NCBI GenBank assembly: GCA_023548195.1
Contig: JAJHZJ010000693.1
Coordinates: 1,262,501-1,326,500 of the forward strand
Origin: Bettongia penicillata ogilbyi
Taxonomy: Eukaryota; Chordata; Mammalia; Diprotodontia; Potoroidae
Reading direction: 5' to 3'
Length of the DNA: 64,000 bases
In this document: in pieces, positions 52,731-63,099 of the stretch
Layout: each line of letters opens with the position of its first letter
Numbering within the stretch: position 1 is the first letter of the stretch
The notes under the pieces: model-generated
Databases searched by the model: none
Told to the model about the DNA's origin: nothing
What the model saw: the letters and a program-made list of their open reading frames with translations, nothing else
Position numbers and translations under genes: made by a program

Positions 52731-52934
52731 AAAAAGTTTGAGAATTGTTGAATTAAAACTACAAAGACAAAAATAGCCTATGCCCTCAAGGAGTTTCCAT
52801 TCTAATTGTGGAGACAAAAGCAAAAATAACCAGGTACCTAGAAAATGTGGAAAATACTTGCATATGGTTATGCCAACGTCAGCCAACACTATTGCACTCA
52901 TTTAATAGCTAGATATAGATACAGACAGATAGAG

Positions 52935-53392
52935 ACATAGATATTGAGTGCCTTTTACATACATAGTTCTGTGCTAGGTGCTAGGAAAAGTGAGATAAGG
53001 TCTTTAGCCTTAGAGAGATTACAATCTAGCAAGGGATCATGGGATCATAGGAGAACAGATATAGAGCAGGAAAAGGACTTTAAGGGCCATTAGAGGCAAC
53101 CCACTGATTTTACAGATGAGGAAACTGAGGCACAGAAAGATGAGTTGCCCAGGGTCATACAGTCTAACCAGAGTCAGAGGTAAGGTCTCTCTGATTCCAA
53201 GTCAGACAACTAAAGAGCAATGGAAAGAACTATGAGAGAGTGAGGTATCATCCAGTGGTGGGGATGGTCGTCAGGGAAGGTTTCATGAACGAGGCAGCTT
53301 TTGAGAGAGGCCTTGACAGATGAGTAGGAAGGATATCAATAGGAGCTACTAGCTGGGGGAGAAGCTTTTAGGATCAGCACTCATAGGTGTTA
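52935..53392 (-). mobile_element. L2 / MIR / L2 mosaic, antisense
   Basis: L2 end 52935-53035 (tagttctgtgctaggtgcta). MIR 53036-53205 (cagatgaggaaactgaggca). L2 again to 53392 (gtcagggaaggtttcatgaa, gaggccttgacagatgagta). Confidence 0.65.
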
Positions 53393-53393
53393 G

Positions 53394-53690
53394 GGGCAGC
53401 TAGGTGCAGTGTGTCAGGAGTCAGGAGGACCTGAGTTCAAATCTCACCTCAGACATTTGACACTCATTAGCTGTGTGACCTCGGACAAGTCACTTAACCC
53501 CAATTGCCTCATCCTGGGTCATCTCCAGTCATTTTGATGAATATCTGGTCACTGGATTCAGATGGCTCTGGAGGAGAAGTGAGGCTGGTTACCTGCACAG
53601 CCCTCCCTCATGCAAAACAAAGTCAAATGCAAGTCATGTCATCATTTCTCTGATGACATGGTCTTCTTAGGCAACGAAGGAGGAACACAC
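53394..53690 (+). mobile_element. Marsupial tRNA-SINE (non-MAR1 tail), full length
   Basis: Head aggggcagctaggtgcagtg; acttaaccccaattgcctca; then the distinct 3' half ggtcatctccagtcattttg, gattcagatggctctggagg and tgatgacatggtcttcttag. It ends at a CA microsatellite grown from the tail. This 3' half is unrelated to the MAR1-type tail; it may depend on another LINE (an RTE-type partner has been suggested for such tails, from memory). Confidence 0.85.
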
Positions 53691-53735
53691 ACATGCACAC
53701 GCACGCGCACACATGCACACACACACACACACACG
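53688..53735. repeat. (CA)n with CG steps
   Basis: acacatgcacacgcacgcgc followed by about 12 CA units; alternating purine-pyrimidine throughout. Confidence 0.9.
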
Positions 53736-54035
53736 TGGTTGATTGAGAACAAAGTTCTCACCAGGGGTGAGCCAGGGTGCCTCTCTCTTGTCTCCCCAGT
53801 CTGGTGTCTTTGGAGTCACTTTCACTTACACTAGCCAGATTGCTGCCCTGCATATGACATTCTATTGTGTGTATCTGCACCCCTGGATAAGATAGTTAAC
53901 CCCCAGGTCTAGGAGTCTCCTCACCTAATTCAGGGGTGAATCCTCCCTTTCTGTCAAGGATCAGCTCAGGATCCACTTCCTACAAGAAGCCTTCCTTTAT
54001 CCCCCCTCCTCCCTCTCAGAGTCACATCCTTCCCC
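53736..54035 (+). mobile_element. L2 3' region, sense (from about 53930)
   Basis: gtcaaggatcagctcaggat and cttcctacaagaagccttcc are L2 3' sequence. 53736-53930 is unassigned. Confidence 0.5.
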
Positions 54036-54059
54036 TTGAAATTAGAGCTGAAAGGACTT

Positions 54060-54310
54060 CAGAGATCAGCTAATAGGTAACCCCGGGCTAGTCACATCAT
54101 CTCTGTTTGCCTCAATTTCCTCAACTGTAAAATGGGGGTAATAATGGTACCTACCTGTTATAAGACTTAGTATAGTGCCTGACACATAGTAGGCACTTAA
54201 TAAATAATCATTAATAAGTGTTTACTGACTGATTGATAAAATTAGATAATATTTATAAACCTCTTAACAAAATGGCACAGAATAGGTACTATACAAATCC
54301 TAGCTATTAG
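54060..54310 (+). mobile_element. MIR-type SINE with L2-like tail
   Basis: gtttgcctcaatttcctcaa, ggggtaataatggtacctac and gtgcctgacacatagtaggc, then a second partial tail (gcacagaataggtactatac). Confidence 0.7.
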
Positions 54311-54555
54311 GAAAAAGACAAAAATGAAATATTCATTCACAGTCAAGGAATGGAAAAAAGACAGTACCTTATCCTAAGACTGTTTCAATCTGAACGTCAA
54401 CAGAAAGAAAAGGAGAATAAGATTAATGAAAATAACAGATAAGTTTACATCAATACAGTTATTCTGTAGGGTAATCCTTCAAAGAGATTACCTGTTACTG
54501 TGAGAGGGGGAGGGAAAGGGGTACAGACTAAATCTTATGGGAGATGAGAGGGGGA
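54311..54555. other. Unassigned
   Basis: Possibly L2-like; not resolved. Confidence 0.3.
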
Positions 54556-54559
54556 TCCT

Positions 54560-54700
54560 AAGATGTTACAGTTGAGCCTTTAAAGCTCAAAGGGCCCAGT
54601 GAGAAAACAGGCTTCGAGGGAAAGGATCTGAACCAAGGTTACATAGAGAGTAAGTATCAGAACTGGTATTGGAACCCAGGTCCACTGAGGCCAGATCCAG
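54560..54700 (-). mobile_element. MIR fragment
   Basis: gagaaaacaggcttcgaggg and tattggaacccaggtccact. Confidence 0.5.
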
Positions 54701-55067
54701 CACTGAAAGGATCATTACTGGTTGGAGATCAGGGGAAAACTTTGGAGAGGAAGTGGAATTTGAGCTGGCCCTCCGAGGTAGGGTAGGATCTCACAGGCAG
54801 AAGGTGGAAGAAGGTGTTCCAAGAAGAGAGAGCTACTCAGGAACAGGGGAAACCAGACCCTATATTCAGAACAGGGATGGTCTTTTCTGACTGAAGCCTA
54901 GGGGACATGGATGGGACCAGCAGGAGATAATGGAATTGGTGAGGGCTTTGAATGCCATGCCAAGAAGGTGAAACCTTATATTGTACTAGGGAGTCATTGG
55001 AGAGTTTTGAGCAGAGGAATGATATGATCTGATCTCTGTATGAAAAAGATCTTTCTGGAAATATTGG

Positions 55068-55077
55068 AAGATGGCGG
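55068..55077 (+). promoter_or_regulatory. YY1-like site at HAL1 5' end
   Basis: aagatggcgg lies within 20 bases of the element's start. A YY1 site at this place sets the transcription start in human L1. The corresponding site in the 7.7-kb copy has decayed (aagacagtga). Confidence 0.6.
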
Positions 55078-55753
55078 AGTAGAAAGACTCACCTATGCTA
55101 GCTCCTATTCCACAGCCCATAAATTTCCTGTAAAAAGAACTCCCCACAAATTCTGGAGCAGAGCAAGCCGCACAGAAATACAGTGGAAGAGATTTCCGCT
55201 CCAGAGAGCCCTGGAAAGCCATCCCCAGGGGTTCGTCGTGCACCAGACAGCAGAGCCCACCCCTGCGCTGCCCTGGCCACAGAGCCCAGCCCTGGCCGCG
55301 CAGCCCCAGAGGGAGCAGATCCAAGCAGGCTTCAGGGACAAAATCTCTGACAGCCGTGAAGGTCCCTCCGCCCACAGGCGCTCCAAGTCAGTGAGAGAGA
55401 CTTCTGGGCTGGCCAAGAGGGGAGCAGGGTGTTTCCTTGACTCAGGCCCCCTCGGGAGGCAGCGGCAGAGGCAGCAGCAGAGGCAGCAGCAGCCCGGAAC
55501 TCCCGGAGCAGACAGGAGCTCAGGGCCATTACTGAAGATCTCTGCATAAACCCCCTGAGGAAACTGAGCCTGGGAGGCAGCCTTGCCCACACCTGAGCAC
55601 CAGAACTTAAGCTCACATTGAATAGCAGCCCTGCCCACCACGGAAAGCCCTGAGGCTGGGGAGCAGCATTTGAATCTCAGACCCCAAGCACTAGCTGGGC
55701 AGATCTAGGTGGGGGTGCAGAGGACTCTCAGAAGTCAAGTAACTGTCTGGAAA

Positions 55754-56856
55754 ATGCCCAGAAAAGGGAAGAAAAATAAGACCATAGAAAACTACTTTCT
55801 TGGGGAAAAGATGTTCCTTCCTCCTTTCATTTCTGATGAGGAAGTACAATGCTTGCCATCAGGGAAAGACGTGGAGGTTGGGGCCTCTCTATCCCAGACA
55901 TCCAAGGTGGATGTCCGGTGGGCTCAGGCTATGAAAGAGCTCAAAAAGGATTTTGAAAATCAAGTTAGACAGGTAGAGGAAAAACTGGAAAGAAAAATGA
56001 GAGAGATGCAAGAAAAGCATGAAAAACAGGTCAATGCCTTGTTAAAGGAGACCCAAAAAAATGCTGAAGAAAATAACACCTTGAAAAATAAGCTCACTCA
56101 ACTGGCAAAAGAGGTTCAAAAAGTCAATGAGGAGAAGAATGCTTTCAAAAGCAGAATTAGCTAAATGGAAAAAGAGGTTCAAAAGCTCACTGAATTTAAT
56201 AGTTCTCTCAAAATTAGAAGGAACAGATGGAGTCTAATGACTTTCTGAGAAACCAAGAAATCACAAAACAAAACCAAAAGAATGAAAAAATGGAAGAGAA
56301 TGTGAAATATCTCATGGGAAAAACAACTGACCTGGAAAATAGATCCAGGAGAGACAATTTAAAAATTATGGGACTACGTGAAAGCCATGATCAAAAAAAG
56401 AGCCTAGACATCATCTTTCATGAAATTATCAAGGAAAACTGCCCTGATATTCTAGAACCAGAGGGAAAAATAAGTATTGAAGGAATCCATTGATCACCGC
56501 CTGAAAGAGATCCAAAAAGAGAAACTCCTAGGAACATTGTGGCCAAATTCCAGAGTTCTCAGGTCAAGGAGAAAATATTGCAAGCAGCTAGAAAGAAACA
56601 ATTCCAGTATTGTGGAAATACAATCAGGATAACACAAGATCTAGCAACTTCTACATTAAGGGATCAAAGGATGTGGAATAGGATATTCCAGAAGTCAAAG
56701 GAACTAGGACTCAAACCAAGAATCACCTACCCAGCAAAACTGAGTATAATACTTCAGGGGAAAATATGGTATTTCAATGAAATAGAGGACTTTCAAGCAT
56801 TCTTGATGAAAAGACCAGAGCTGAAAAGAAAATTTGACTTTCAAACACAAGAATGA
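55754..56856 (+). pseudogene. HAL1 ORF1 (L1 ORF1p-like), nearly intact
   Basis: The ATG at 55754 is preferred over 55709 because the sister copy aligns there (Met-Pro-Arg/Lys, basic tail KGKKNK). The first about 60 residues are variable. Residues about 60-150 form a coiled coil (heptads such as MKELKKDFENQVRQVEEKLE). The RNA-recognition domain starts near LENRSRRDNLKIMGLRESHD, and the C-terminal domain holds YCGNTIRITQDLATS and RITYPAKLSIIL. About 366 codons, close to L1 ORF1p. Defects: stop TAA at 56162, one extra base before 56227 and stop TGA at 56491. Confidence 0.85.
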
Positions 56857-56997
56857 GAAGAAGCATGAAAAAGTAAACAGTAAAGAGAAGTCATAAGGGA
56901 CTTACCAAAGGTGAATTGTTTACATTCCTACATGGAAAGACAATATTTGTAACTCTTAAAACTTTTCAGTAGCTGGGTAGTTGGTGGGACCACATAC

Positions 56998-57075
56998 AGA
57001 CATGCACACACATACACACACACACACATGTAGATGTGTGCATGCACACACAAATACACACATGCACACACATAC
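56998..57075. repeat. (CA)n-type array inside HAL1
   Basis: acatgcacacacatacacac and tgcatgcacacacaaataca-type units, at the position of the (GA)n array in the other HAL1. Confidence 0.9.
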
Positions 57076-57989
57076 AGAGACAGAGAGTACAAAGTGAATT
57101 GACTAGGATGGGACCATATCTTAAAAGAAATTAAGGTAAATGGTGAGAGAGAAATGTAGTGGGAGGAGAGAGGGTGAAATGGAGTGGGGTAAATTATATC
57201 TCATTCAAGAGGCAAGCAGGTGACTTTTTAGTGGAGGGAAAAAGAGGAGAGCTGAGAAAAAAACATGAAGTTTACCCTCATCACATTCGACTAAAGGAAG
57301 GAGTAAAATGCACACTCATTTTGGTATGAAAAACCTATCTTACAGTACAGGAAAGTGGGGGAGAAGGAGATAAGCAGGGAGGGAGGGATGATGGAAGGGA
57401 GGGCAATGGGAGAAGGGAGCAATTTGAAGTCAACACTCAGGGAGGGGCAGGTTCAAAAGACAGAATAGAAACAATGGGGAGCAGGATAGGATGGAGGGAA
57501 ATACAGTTAGTCTTACACAACACGACTGTTATCGAAGTCATTTGCAAAACTACACAGATAGGGCCTATATTGAATTGCCTGCCTTCCCAAAGGGAATGGG
57601 TGGGGAGGGAGGGATGGGGAGAATTTGGAACTCAAAGTTTTAGGAACAACTGTTGAGTATTGTTCTTGCTACTAGGAAATAAGAAATACAGTCAATGGGG
57701 AATAGAAAGTCATCTGGCCCTACAGGACAAAAGAGAAGATGGGGACAAGAGAAGGGAGGGGTGATAGAAGAGAGGGCAGATTGGTGATAGGGAAAATTAG
57801 AATGCTTGGTGTATTGGGGTAGGGGGAGGGGATAAAAGGGGAGAAAATTTGGAACCCAAAATTTTGTGAAAATGAATGTAAAAAGTTAAATAAATAAATT
57901 TATATTAAGAAAAGAAATAAATCTTTCTGGCAGTCACATGCAGGATGTATTAGAGGAAACAGAACATGGGTAGTCCTGATTGAAAAGGG

Positions 57990-58195
57990 AAGGGAATGAA
58001 AATTTACACAGTGCTTACTATGTGCAGGCATGTGTCACTCAACCTTTACAACAACATTACAAGGTAGATATTATCATCATCTCCTTTTTACAGATGAGGA
58101 AACTGAGGCCCAAAGAGTCACAAAAAGGCAAAGGTCACAAGGCAGTAAGGAGTAGTGCAAAAACTCAGATCCATATAATGGATCAGGCCTATTCC
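57990..58195 (-). mobile_element. MIR3/MIR-type SINE
   Basis: cagtgcttactatgtgcagg, caacattacaaggtagatat and cagatgaggaaactgaggcc. Confidence 0.65.
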
Positions 58196-58269
58196 TCTTT
58201 TTGCAGTACCTTTGGATCCTTTTATACCTACCTGTGTTTATTGGTGGTAGGAGAACTCCTGAAAGGCAG

Positions 58270-58495
58270 GTCTACCCAGATCCCTGGATTAGAAGCCAGA
58301 AGGTCTAGTTCCAACCTTATCAGCTTTGTGACCCAGCTGACAGGTCATTGCACTTTTGAGTTTCAGTCTTCTCACCTGTAAATTGGGTAAGTAAATCCCC
58401 ACCCTCAGCTCAGAGACAAGTGTGTGGACCCAAATGACAGAACAGATATAAATTGTTCTGTAAACCATCCAGGGTTATAAAATGCCAGCTATTGT
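58270..58495 (+). mobile_element. MIR SINE
   Basis: gaagccagaaggtctagttc, gagtttcagtcttctcacct and accatccagggttataaaat. Confidence 0.6.
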
Positions 58496-59184
58496 GTTTT
58501 GATTATCTCCTCATCTTGTTTGATGAAGTTCAGGGAGAAATGGTCCAGGGACACGTTGCCCTCCTCCCATTATGTTTTTATATTTAATGTACTGAGGACG
58601 GTTGAGCCAGTGGATAAAACAAAAAAGGACAGCCCTTTGTAATAGAAAGACAGTACTGATGCAAACTCATCTATTATTTTCATTAATCTTATCCTCCTCA
58701 TCTATTTGTATAGTGTTCAAATTGCAACAGTCTTGGGACAAGTTACTGTCTTTGGTTATGATTCATACTATCCTAACTGTTGGTGTTTGCTCTTCCTCCA
58801 ATTGAGGTGAAGGCTAACCCAGCTAGAGCAGTAGAATTTCTTTTCTAATGATGAGGATGAAGACTTTCCATCTGCACCTTGTTCTGGTTTACTTAATTCT
58901 AACTTCCCCAGATCATGATTCCTGTGCCAACGCCCTTTATATATGGTAAGATACACATATTTTAAATGCTCTCATTAGTCATCCAGCCATAAACTAAGTT
59001 ATGATAGCCTTTTTTCACAAATAGCAGTAAAAATTTTACAGCCCCCAACAATTCCCTTATTTTCTCTCCCCGCCACTCTCACATACTGCTATTTACTTGA
59101 CTTAGGCTTGGGTTAGATTTAGGGGCATTTCCCTTTTTCTTGTCTTTTTCCTTCTCCTTGTACTTTCTCTCATGTTAATTACAT

Positions 59185-59300
59185 CGGTTGCCATGGTGAT
59201 GATGATGTCATGGGCATGGGGAGAGCTCAATGACATCCCCAAAGCATAGTTTATTGCATGGCTTAGAATGTATTCCATGGCTCCCAGAATGGAAGCCAAT
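59185..59300. promoter_or_regulatory. Cluster of factor-like motifs (speculative)
   Basis: gttgccatggtgatg resembles an RFX X-box. gatgatgtcatggg contains a CRE-like half. gaatgtattccatgg contains two TEAD-like halves. The spacing is compact and the sequence is unique. Motif matches of this kind are common by chance. Confidence 0.3.
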
Positions 59301-59699
59301 ATGACCATTACCATATGACCCCCTCCTAGTATCGGCCACAGAAGCAGGAGTTGGGGGAGGTAGGGGAAACGTGGGCTAGAGTGGATGGGTGCTCCAGTCT
59401 CTACTCAGCCCATGATACCAGCACCTTCTTTGAATGTTAAATAATGACAGCATAGAGTTCCTGAGATCACAGAGAGTGATCTCCTCCCTCCCCCTCCACC
59501 CCTCAGCTGGAACGCCCAAGGGCTAGCAATGCCCTTGCCTCAAACGCTCCCTCTCTCCCCTCCCCACCCCAGGATTTCTAGACCCTGTATGCAGTGGGAC
59601 TGAAAAGTGCTTCATCAGCAGGAGTGTGTGTGTATGTTTACCCACTGAAACAGTTTCGTTAGCATGGAAATGTGATCTGCAGCATGCATAGAAGACATT

Positions 59700-59744
59700 T
59701 GTGTGCACACGCGCACATGCGCGCGCACACACACACACACACAC
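59700..59744. repeat. Alternating purine-pyrimidine (Z-DNA-prone) tract
   Basis: tgtgcacacgcgcacatgcg followed by cgcgcacacacac. About 45 bases of strict alternation, rich in CG and CA steps. Confidence 0.85.
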
Positions 59745-60484
59745 TCGCCCATCTGTACATCATCCCATCAAGGTCTGATTGCATCAACACCAGCAATTTC
59801 CGCACCCCCTCCCTGCTAGGCTGATTTATTTATTATTTTTTAGCTAAATGTACCCTGCATTGCCTTCCTCAGGTGCATTCAAACCTATCTGGGAGCACCA
59901 GCGAGCTGGGGAAGAAGGTGACAGTACCGAGAGACCATTATCTTTGGGTACTGGTTGAATGACTCTCTCCTTATGGTAGCGATTTGCTGCTATGGGATTG
60001 GGGCAGGTGAGTGACGAGGATGCCTACCTTGTGCCTTGACTGTGTGGCTTGGTGAGTTGGACCAGAAAAAGACAATGAGCCTCTGTGGTAGGCAGTAGAT
60101 AGCCCCAAGGTGGCAACCACCTAATCTGTTATTCCTGAGTGTCCACTGAGGTGTTTTCAGTTCCTCCATCAAGGCTGCCATGACCTCAGCAAAGTCAGTT
60201 GTAGGGGATGGGTCCTATGGAGACTCTTGGTACCTGGTGCTTTCTTTATCAATTGAAGAACATTTATCTGAGATCAGAAAGTTGATTATAACACCCAAAA
60301 GAGCAGAATAGGATCAAGTCCCTACCCCTGTTCAACAGAAGTTCATAGAACATGGATATATGGTTATTTTTTTCCATGAGTGGAATAGAGTGGCAGGGTT
60401 CCATTCACATTCTTTCCTCTAGATCTCTACCCAGAAATTTATGGGGAAATTGGTTTGTTCCAAAGAACATAAAACAAGAAACAA

Positions 60485-60880
60485 TATGGATATGGAATCA
60501 AATGACATGGATTAAAATCCTGCCTTTGACACTGACTACCTGCATTACCTTGGGCCAGTCACTGACTCTCATTTCTCTCAGATAACAAATGAGGGAATTA
60601 GACCAAAAAGCCACTGAAGTCTTTTCCAGCTCTCAATCTATTATCCTAAGTTATCAAGTATAAATTAATAAGATCATAATTGGTCAGATCAGAGATTGAG
60701 AGCTGGAAGAGACTGCAGGATCTATCTAGTCCCTGCCCATTTTATAACTCATGAGGCCCCAGAGAATTCAAGTGATTCCATTAAGGTTATATGAATAGTA
60801 AGAAGAGGCCAGGATTTGAAACCAAGTGCCAGACTCTTAAGGCCAGCTCTTTTTCTATTGGGCTACCTTGTCCCACATTC
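60485..60880. mobile_element. MIR (+) then MIR (-)
   Basis: Sense to 60650 (taccttgggccagtcactga, gaagtcttttccagctctca). Antisense from 60685 (gagagctggaagagactgca, ccaggatttgaaaccaagtg). Confidence 0.65.
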
Positions 60881-60984
60881 CTCCCCAAGATCACCTTTGG
60901 ACTTCAGAGTCACAAAACCTCTACATCAACCAAGTCACCTTGTCCAAGTCATATGCAAAAAATAATCCCATCTATAACACTCCC

Positions 60985-61930
60985 AACAAGGCATCATCCA
61001 GTCATTTCTAGAAAGCCTCCAACAATGGAGAACTCACCATTTTTCCACTTTTGGACAGCACTCAGCTTTAGGAAGTTTTCCCTTATCCTCAACCTAACTT
61101 TGCTTTTCCATACCCATTTCTACCCATTGACTCTGATTCCCCACTCTGGGTTCTAATCTAATCTTTTCCCACAGAGGAACCCTTTAAATGCTTGAAGGTC
61201 CTGCTCTTGAAGATTCTCTCCTCTCCCAGACGAAACATCTCCATTTTCTTCCACCACTCTTCATACGATACAAAGTCAAGGCACCTTATAATCCCAGTTG
61301 ACCTCTGGTCATTCTCCAATTTATGGAGAAAGGGAAGGATTTATTAAGCTCCTACTATGTGCCAATCACTGTGCTACATGCTTTGCAAATATTATCTCAT
61401 TTGATCTCACTGTTTTATCAATGTTCTTCTTAAATTTTGGTAGCCAGAAATGAATGCAACATTTCATGCTGTTCTGATCAGGGAAGAGGATGGTGGGATT
61501 GTCACTTCTTGTTCCTGGAAGTAGGAAGTAGGGCAAGTAGGTATTGAAGTAGATAGAGTGTCAGGCCTGGAGTGAGGAAGACCTGAGTTCAAATCAGGCC
61601 TCAGATTTTTACTAACTTTGCAACACCTACCCACCTGGGCAAGTCACTTAATCCTATTTGCCTCAGATTCCTCATCTGTCAAATGAACTGGAGAAGGAAA
61701 TGGCAAACCAGTCCAGTATCTTTGCCAAGAAAACTCCAAATGGGATCATGAAAAGTTCAATGCAACTGAAATGAATGACCAACAGGACACTCTTAATGGA
61801 ACCCCAAAATCACATTAGCCTTTTTGGCCAACATATCACACTATTAACTCATATTGTGCTTGCGGTCTACTAAGACCTCTAGATCTTTTTTCTTTTCTGT
61901 TTAAATATACTCTAATTCTTTTTGAATCAC
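60985..61930 (-). mobile_element. CR1/L3-type LINE, antisense, with two insertions
   Basis: gcctccaacaatggagaact, tttggacagcactcagcttt, gaccaatttgcc-like gaps, tgttctgatcagggaagagg, tcacattagcctttttggcc, tcatattgtgcttgcggtct and tactaagacctctagatctt. A MIR3-like end (61325-61430) and a MAR1-type SINE (61529-61786) interrupt it. The longest CR1/L3 copy here. Confidence 0.75.
61529..61786 (+). mobile_element. MAR1-type SINE
   Basis: gagtgaggaagacctgagtt, cctgggcaagtcacttaatc, actggagaaggaaatggcaa and ccaaatgggatcatgaaaag. It also carries a short extra segment before 'cctgggcaag'. Confidence 0.85.
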
Positions 61931-62185
61931 ACTCTGTCTTTCTTTGCTTCAATTTCTTCTGGTGTCTCATTCAAGCAAAGAGTTACAAGTGCTCAGTGGG
62001 TAGTGAGACAAACAACACTGACTTCCTGTGCTTTTGGAGGAAGGACAAACATCAGCATGCCCTTAGCTCCTGGCAACTTTTTCTCATTGCCCAACATTCT
62101 GATAAGGATAGCCAAGAAGATAGGCTGCAAGTGAGAACTTTCTAGTGTCTTAGACTAAAGCGGTGATGGCTTTCCTGTCCAGATG
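61931..62185. other. Unassigned
   Basis: No repeat recognised; 70-codon frame at 61922 without motifs. Confidence 0.35.
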
Positions 62186-62189
62186 TGAG

Positions 62190-62535
62190 CAGCCCTCATC
62201 TGGTTCGGAAGAACCCTGAGATAAGCTGGAGGGCTTCCAAAGGAAGGAAATCAGGATGGCAAAGGACTTTGAATCTATGCCATGGGGAAATCTTGAGGAA
62301 GGAACTGTGAATGTTGAGTTGAGGTAGAGTATGTGAAGGGTGGCCATGGAGAAGATGGATTGGACTTTTCTGCTTGATTGCTGAGGGCAGGATGGGGAAT
62401 GATTGATGTTTGGAATGTGCAGAGAGGCAGATTCAGTTTGGGGTAAGGAAAAATTCCCTAACAATTAGTTTCCAATATGGAAATTGAATCATATTAGAGG
62501 GCACTGTATGTACCTTCCCTTTACTGGGGGCTAAA
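62190..62535 (+). mobile_element. CR1/L3-type LINE, sense
   Basis: gagggcttccaaaggaagga, aatcaggatggcaaaggact, ttgaatctatgccatgggga and ggaaaaattccctaacaatt follow the sense CR1/L3 order. It opposes the antisense copy 260 bases upstream. Confidence 0.65.
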
Positions 62536-62559
62536 AATGAAAGACAGAGGACCATTATT

Positions 62560-62850
62560 TGGAGATAATAAGAGCCAACACTTTATAAATATTATCTCAT
62601 TTTATCCTTATATGAATCCTGAGAGATAAGTACAATTATTGTTCTATTTTACAGTTGAGGAAACTGAGGCAGGCAAAGGTAAGTTACTTGCTCAGGGGCA
62701 CATAACTGATAAGGGTTTGGGACTAGATTTGAACTAGGGCTTTCTGGACTCCAGGTCTAGCACCTTAACTGCCTAGAAGCTACAGGTATGAGTTGAAATG
62801 AATGACCCCTGAACTGCCTTCCAGCTGTGAGAGTCTTTGAATTTTTCTGG
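62560..62850 (-). mobile_element. MIR SINE, with a CR1/L3-like tail after it
   Basis: aaatattatctcattttatc, acagttgaggaaactgaggc and gatttgaactagggctttct, to 62785. Then a sense tail, gacccctgaactgccttcca. Confidence 0.65.
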
Positions 62851-63095
62851 TCTACTTCATATAGGCCATCCCTCTCTTGACTGGGATCTACCCACCTGCC
62901 CAAGTGAGGAGGCTACTTGAACCCCAGAATTCCAAAAATCAGGAGAGACTCAATGAGGACTCAGGATCTCCTTTTTTCAAAGGCTGAAGAGAATGAAAGA
63001 ACTTTGAGGTTTAGGTAATTACTGCATCCACCTCTCCCGTCATTTTAGAGAAGAAGAAACTGAGACCCTAGATGGCAGGACTAGGAGGAAGGAGG
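62851..63095 (-). mobile_element. MIR scrap in unassigned sequence
   Basis: cattttagagaagaagaaac at 63040 is MIR; the remainder is unassigned. Confidence 0.45.
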
Positions 63096-63099
63096 GTTT

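Larger units (their letters stand above)
51580..52750. mobile_element. hAT-type transposon carrying two later insertions
   Basis: The left end cagttctcaaagtgtgatct and right end accaaaaagtttgaga + attgttg are inverted terminal repeats. The interior keeps ttcggggggtccaaaaggtc and agtagatataacccatataa. No transposase frame survives. An L1 sits at 51783-52417 and a SINE at 52479-52730. Confidence 0.75.
51520..52860 (-). mobile_element. L2 3' end split by hAT
   Basis: Left: agcatttattaagcgccaag and tatcctaagggctagaaaa (to 51579). Right from 52751: actacaaagacaaaaatagc and tgccctcaaggagtttccat. The two parts join in the correct L2 order. Confidence 0.75.
55059..57913 (+). mobile_element. HAL1 (half-L1) retrotransposon, best-preserved copy
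   Basis: Duplications gaaaaagatctttctgg (55042-55058) and gaaataaatctttctgg (57914-57930) match at 15 of 17. The order is an L1-type 5' end with a YY1 motif, a roughly 690-bp GC-rich 5' untranslated region, ORF1 (55754-56856), a roughly 1.06-kb G/A-rich 3' region and an A/T-rich tail. No ORF2 sequence. Total 2.85 kb, matching the 2.84-kb copy at 7755-10590. Confidence 0.88.
54700..57985 (-). mobile_element. L2 LINE, antisense, split by HAL1
   Basis: Left: gtggaatttgagctggccct, gagggctttgaatgccatgc, gggagtcattggagagtttt and gaatgatatgatctgatctc. Right of the HAL1: cagtcacatgcaggatgtat. Rejoining gives the usual L2 phrase 'aagatctttctggcagtc'. Confidence 0.75.
58496..60480. other. Mostly unique 2-kb block
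   Basis: No interspersed repeat is obvious. It includes candidate regulatory motifs at 59185-59300 and a Z-DNA-prone tract at 59700-59744. Frames stay below 80 codons and show no domains. Confidence 0.45.

Noticed and set aside
55040..55549. 169-codon + frame with Gln/Arg-rich end
   Set aside because: Starts in the flanking L2 and crosses the TSD into the HAL1 5' untranslated region, so it cannot be an ancestral gene.
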